Shown one piece after another: positions 61,379 through 64,000 of a stretch of 64,000 nucleotides of DNA; position 1 is the stretch's first letter, and each line of letters begins with the position of its first letter. A program made the translations under genes and the position numbers. The notes beneath the pieces are model-generated. The model had not been told where the DNA came from and searched no databases. It saw only the letters and a program-made list of their open reading frames with translations. Source of the stretch: Streptomyces sp. WMMB 322 (GTDB lineage: Bacteria; Actinomycetota; Actinomycetes; Streptomycetales; Streptomycetaceae); contig NZ_FMHI01000025.1 in assembly GCF_900090145.1 (NCBI RefSeq), positions 1 to 64,000 on the forward strand. Direction: 5' to 3'.

Positions 61379-62908
61379 ATGCCCCCCAGACCGCCCGGCC
61401 CTTCCCCCGGCGGTCCCGGCGCGGGGCCGGCCTCGGGCGCCGACGAGCAGAGCCGCACACCCCACCGCTGGTGGGCGCTGACGGTGATCGCTCTGGCCCA
61501 GCTGATGGTCGTCCTGGACGCGACGATCGTGAACATCGCCCTCCCCTCCGCGCAGCGGGACCTCCGCTTCTCCAACGACGGGCGGCAGTGGGTCATCACC
61601 GCCTACACCCTGGCCTTCGGCAGCCTGCTCCTGCTCGGCGGCCGGCTGTCCGACCTGATCGGGCGCCGCAGGACCTTCGTGACGGGACTCGTCGGATTCG
61701 GTGCCGCGTCCGCTCTGGGCGGCGCCGCAAGCAGCTTCGCGGCCCTTGTCGGTGCCCGTGCACTGCAGGGTGTGTTCGGGGCGCTGCTCGCCCCGGCCGC
61801 GTTGTCCCTGCTGACGACCACGTTCACCGAGCCGCGCGAACGCTCGCGTGCGTTCGGTGTCTTCGGTGCCATCGCGGGTTCCGGGGCGGCGATCGGGCTG
61901 CTGCTGGGCGGGCTGCTCACCGAGCATCTGAGCTGGCGGTGGACGCTGTACGTCAACGTCCTCATCGCCGTCGTCGGTGTGGTCTGCGGACTGGCGATCC
62001 TGCCGCCGCACCGGTCCACCGTCCGCCCACGGCTGGATCTGCCGGGGGCCGCACTGGTCGGCGGGGGACTCTTCTGCCTGATCCACGGCTTCTCCAGCGC
62101 CGCCACGGACGGCTGGGGCGCCTGGCGGTGCTGGGCGTCGCTCACCGTCGCCGTCACGCTCCTTGCCTGCTTCGTTGTCCACGAGTCGCGGGCCCGGAAC
62201 CCTCTGCTGCCACCGCGTGTCGTGCGCGACCGCAACCGGGCGGCGTCCTTCATCAGCATCTTCGTCGCGGGTGCGGGGATGTTCGGCGTCTTCCTCCTCC
62301 TCACGTACTACTTGCAGAGGACGCTCGGTTACTCGCCCGTCAGAACCGGCCTGGCCTTCCTGCCGATGGTCCTCGCCCTGGTCGCCACCGCGCAGCTCTC
62401 CACGAACGTACTGATCCCGCGCATCGGGCCGAAGCCGGTGGTGCCCACGGGAATGGGGTGCGCCGCAGCGGCCCTGGCCTGGCTCACGACGCTGAGCCTG
62501 CACAGCAGTTACGCGGCGCATGTCCTTCCGCCCCTGCTGGTGCTCGGTGTGGGGCTGGGCCTGGTCATGCCGTCCGCGATCAGCCTGGCCACCCTGGGCG
62601 TCGTCAAGCGGGACCAGGGCGTCGCCTCCGCCACCGTCAACACGATGCAGCAAGTGGGCGGTTCGGTCGGCACCGCGCTGTTCAACACCATGGCCTCCCA
62701 GGCCCTGAGCCACTACCTGCGCTCCCGTCCGCGCGCCCCGGACCTGGTCGCACGGGCCAACGTCCACAGCTACGCGATCGGCTACTGGTGGGCCGCGGGA
62801 TTCTTCGCCGCGGGGCTGATCGTGACGGGGCTGCTCTACCAGCGGGGACGGCCGCAGGACCTGGCGGCCGGCCGGACGACGGGAGAGGAGGGCGGTACCG
62901 GGAGCTGA
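61379..62908 (+). CDS. MFS transporter, DHA2 (14-TMS) family drug exporter
   Basis: This 509-residue transporter has about 14 predicted helices. It shows ALAQLMVVLDATIVNIALPS (motif D1-like) and GGRLSDLIGRRRTFVTGLVG (the conserved loop after helix 2). The central part has GAIAGSGAAIGLLLGGLL (motif C-like, antiporter). DHA2 members export antibiotics, dyes and similar compounds using the proton gradient. ATG 61379 follows agagg with 7-nt spacing; a GTG at 61358 adds seven residues. The proline/glycine-rich N-terminus is cytoplasmic. No linked regulator is seen. Confidence 0.92.
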   Translation: MPPRPPGPSPGGPGAGPASGADEQSRTPHRWWALTVIALAQLMVVLDATIVNIALPSAQRDLRFSNDGRQWVITAYTLAFGSLLLLGGRLSDLIGRRRTFVTGLVGFGAASALGGAASSFAALVGARALQGVFGALLAPAALSLLTTTFTEPRERSRAFGVFGAIAGSGAAIGLLLGGLLTEHLSWRWTLYVNVLIAVVGVVCGLAILPPHRSTVRPRLDLPGAALVGGGLFCLIHGFSSAATDGWGAWRCWASLTVAVTLLACFVVHESRARNPLLPPRVVRDRNRAASFISIFVAGAGMFGVFLLLTYYLQRTLGYSPVRTGLAFLPMVLALVATAQLSTNVLIPRIGPKPVVPTGMGCAAAALAWLTTLSLHSSYAAHVLPPLLVLGVGLGLVMPSAISLATLGVVKRDQGVASATVNTMQQVGGSVGTALFNTMASQALSHYLRSRPRAPDLVARANVHSYAIGYWWAAGFFAAGLIVTGLLYQRGRPQDLAAGRTTGEEGGTGS

Positions 62909-63291
62909 CGAGCCGTCCGCTCCCGTCGCTGCCGAGCCGCCCGGGGCCCCGCGCCGCCCGCGCCGCACGGTCGTCACCGGGGGTCGCGGCGGCATCGGGA
63001 CCACCCGTACCGGTCCCCGGATTCCCACCCGTCTTCGGTCTTGTCAGCCGTCAGCCGTCAGCCGTCAGCCGTCAGCCGTCAGCCGGGCCGCCGCGCACAG
63101 GCACGGTCCCGGCCACGCTCCCGATCAGGCCCTGCGGCCGGACATGGGGGCACCCGCCCCTTACCCTCTCCTGAAGCGCCCGACGGGACACCGGCGGGGA
63201 CCGCGGGCCGAACGCCAACGGTCCGTCGCCGCCCGCCGCGTCCTGCGCGCGCCCGCACCGGCACGCACGAACGACGGCGAGGCAGGCAGGC
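62909..63291. other. Intergenic region with six-copy tandem repeat
   Basis: This region lies between the MFS gene and the SDR gene. It holds the GTCAGCC array at 63043-63084, and otherwise GC-rich sequence without a supported gene. A purine-rich ggcaggcagg ribosome-binding site lies just before 63292. Confidence 0.5.
63043..63084 (+). repeat. 7-bp tandem repeat GTCAGCC, six perfect copies
   Basis: Six uninterrupted copies (63043, 63050, 63057, 63064, 63071, 63078). A period of seven bp cannot be a codon repeat in one frame. It lies outside genes, 208 bp before the SDR start, and should vary in copy number through slippage. Confidence 0.95.
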
Positions 63292-64000
63292 ATGGCTCAG
63301 CAAGCGGCAACCCCCGAGGGCGAGTTCGGCGGACGGACCGCCGTCGTGACAGGCGGCGCGTCCGGCATCGGCCTCGCCGTGGCCACGGAACTGGCGCGGC
63401 GGGGCGCCCAGGTGTGCGTTCTGGACCCGGCCTGCGACGCGCTGCCCGCGCAACTGCAGGGCCTTCCCTGCGACGTCGCCGACCGCGCCTCCGTGAACGC
63501 CGCGTTCACGAAGGTCGGGGAACGCTTCGGACGTCTTCACGTGCTGGTGAACAACGCCGGCATCGGAGCCCAGGGCACCGTCGAGGACAACGACGACGAG
63601 GAGTGGCACCGCGTCCTCGACGTCAACGTGACCGGCATGGCCCGGTCCAGCGCCGCGGCACTTCCGCTGCTGCGCCGCGCGGCCGCGGCGGGGGACGGCG
63701 GGCGCCCGGGCGGCGCTGCGATCGTCAACACCTGTTCCGTGGCGGCCACGGCCGGACTTCCGCAGCGGGCCCTGTACTCCGCCAGCAAGGGCGCAGTCCT
63801 CGCCCTCACACGTGCGATGGCCGCCGACCACATCCGCGAGGGCATCCGCGTCAACTGCGTCAACCCGGGTACGGCAGACACCCCGTGGATCGGCAGGCTG
63901 CTCGACTCCGCTCCCGACCCCGTCGCCGAACGGGCCGCGCTGGAGGCGCGGCAGCCCATGGGGCGGCTCGTCTCCGCGGCCGAGGTCGCCGCCGCCGTGT
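63292..64000 (+). CDS. SDR family oxidoreductase (3' end outside the window)
   Basis: The first 236 residues are present and the stop lies beyond the window edge. The cofactor motif VTGGASGIGLAVATELARRG is at residues about 19-38. LHVLVNNAGIGAQGTVEDN and the catalytic block NTCSVAATAGLPQRALYSAS followed by KGAVLALTRAM (Tyr, Lys) are clear. The product is an NAD(P)-dependent alcohol or sugar dehydrogenase, substrate unknown. ATG 63292 has ggcaggcagg just upstream. Its neighbours to the right are not visible. Confidence 0.88.
   Translation, partial: MAQQAATPEGEFGGRTAVVTGGASGIGLAVATELARRGAQVCVLDPACDALPAQLQGLPCDVADRASVNAAFTKVGERFGRLHVLVNNAGIGAQGTVEDNDDEEWHRVLDVNVTGMARSSAAALPLLRRAAAAGDGGRPGGAAIVNTCSVAATAGLPQRALYSASKGAVLALTRAMAADHIREGIRVNCVNPGTADTPWIGRLLDSAPDPVAERAALEARQPMGRLVSAAEVAAAV

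Noticed and set aside
61276..63174. A 632-codon open frame overlapping the MFS gene in another plus-strand frame
   Set aside because: It overlaps a clear DHA2 transporter with a typical hydrophobic pattern in its own frame. The alternative is R/A/G-rich without membrane segments.

Overview
The window is high-GC actinobacterial DNA that reads as Streptomyces. Codon third positions are strongly G/C, GTG and TTG starts are common, and several genes appear leaderless. The opening segment is the 23S-5S spacer, the 5S rRNA gene and the rRNA terminator, so this is chromosome just downstream of an rrn operon. From memory, and not searched, the gene order resembles the Streptomyces coelicolor chromosome from about SCO1389 down to SCO1321 (tuf3) and beyond. 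There is no phage, IS element, CRISPR array or tRNA. I see no integration scar and no compositional island.

Region 1 (382-14383) is the conserved actinobacterial growth-control cluster. It holds a CDP-alcohol phosphatidyltransferase, a sugar nucleotidyltransferase fused to a degenerate phosphomannomutase, DUF881, small basic protein, DUF881, a GarA-like FHA protein, an FtsR-like MerR regulator, a bifunctional-nuclease (DUF151) protein and a second MerR regulator. Mycobacteria have the same order (Rv1822-Rv1830). It continues with dinB, a PRC-barrel gene overlapping the dinB tail on the other strand, and gcvP under a tandem glycine riboswitch.

Region 2 (14484-36275) is mostly single genes and divergent or convergent pairs: DUF5999, a GCS2-family ligase, CPBP protease, PhzF, PadR, a DUF4232 lipoprotein, a ClpN-like protein, an EamA exporter, a PNPOx/MocR pair around a palindromic operator, a Rieske lipoprotein, an S9 peptidase, a HipA-like kinase/DUF3037 pair, two FabG-like reductases, an orphan peptide-binding lipoprotein, uracil-DNA glycosylase, a TPR-like protein and a TetR/FAD-monooxygenase pair around a double operator.

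Region 3 (36247-51808) is envelope and carbohydrate oriented. It has apolipoprotein N-acyltransferase, a secreted GH92 alpha-mannosidase, a sugar-acid dehydratase, a protein with a possible pseudo-caspase domain and TPR-like C-terminus, and a three-gene operon (small membrane protein, NodB-GT2 fusion, LCP ligase). The NodB domain of the fusion has lost its catalytic metal ligands. After about 1 kb without a convincing gene come a DMT transporter, undecaprenyl-diphosphate phosphatase and a VTT-domain membrane protein.

Region 4 (52296-64000) holds a divergent EF-Tu (tuf3 type) and then small housekeeping or accessory genes: a spermidine-synthase-like protein, thioesterase, DedA, gamma-carbonic anhydrase, hexapeptide acyltransferase, EamA/XRE-cupin pair, YbaK, GNAT, CoA-binding protein, YigZ, a DHA2 MFS exporter and a truncated SDR gene at the edge. 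A six-copy 7-bp tandem repeat lies before the last gene.

The observations I would look at first are the NodB pseudo-deacetylase operon, the pseudo-phosphomannomutase in the growth cluster, the HipA-like/DUF3037 pair, the dinB/PRC antisense coding overlap and the recurrent leaderless promoter geometry (a -10-like hexamer 6 to 8 nt before the start codon).
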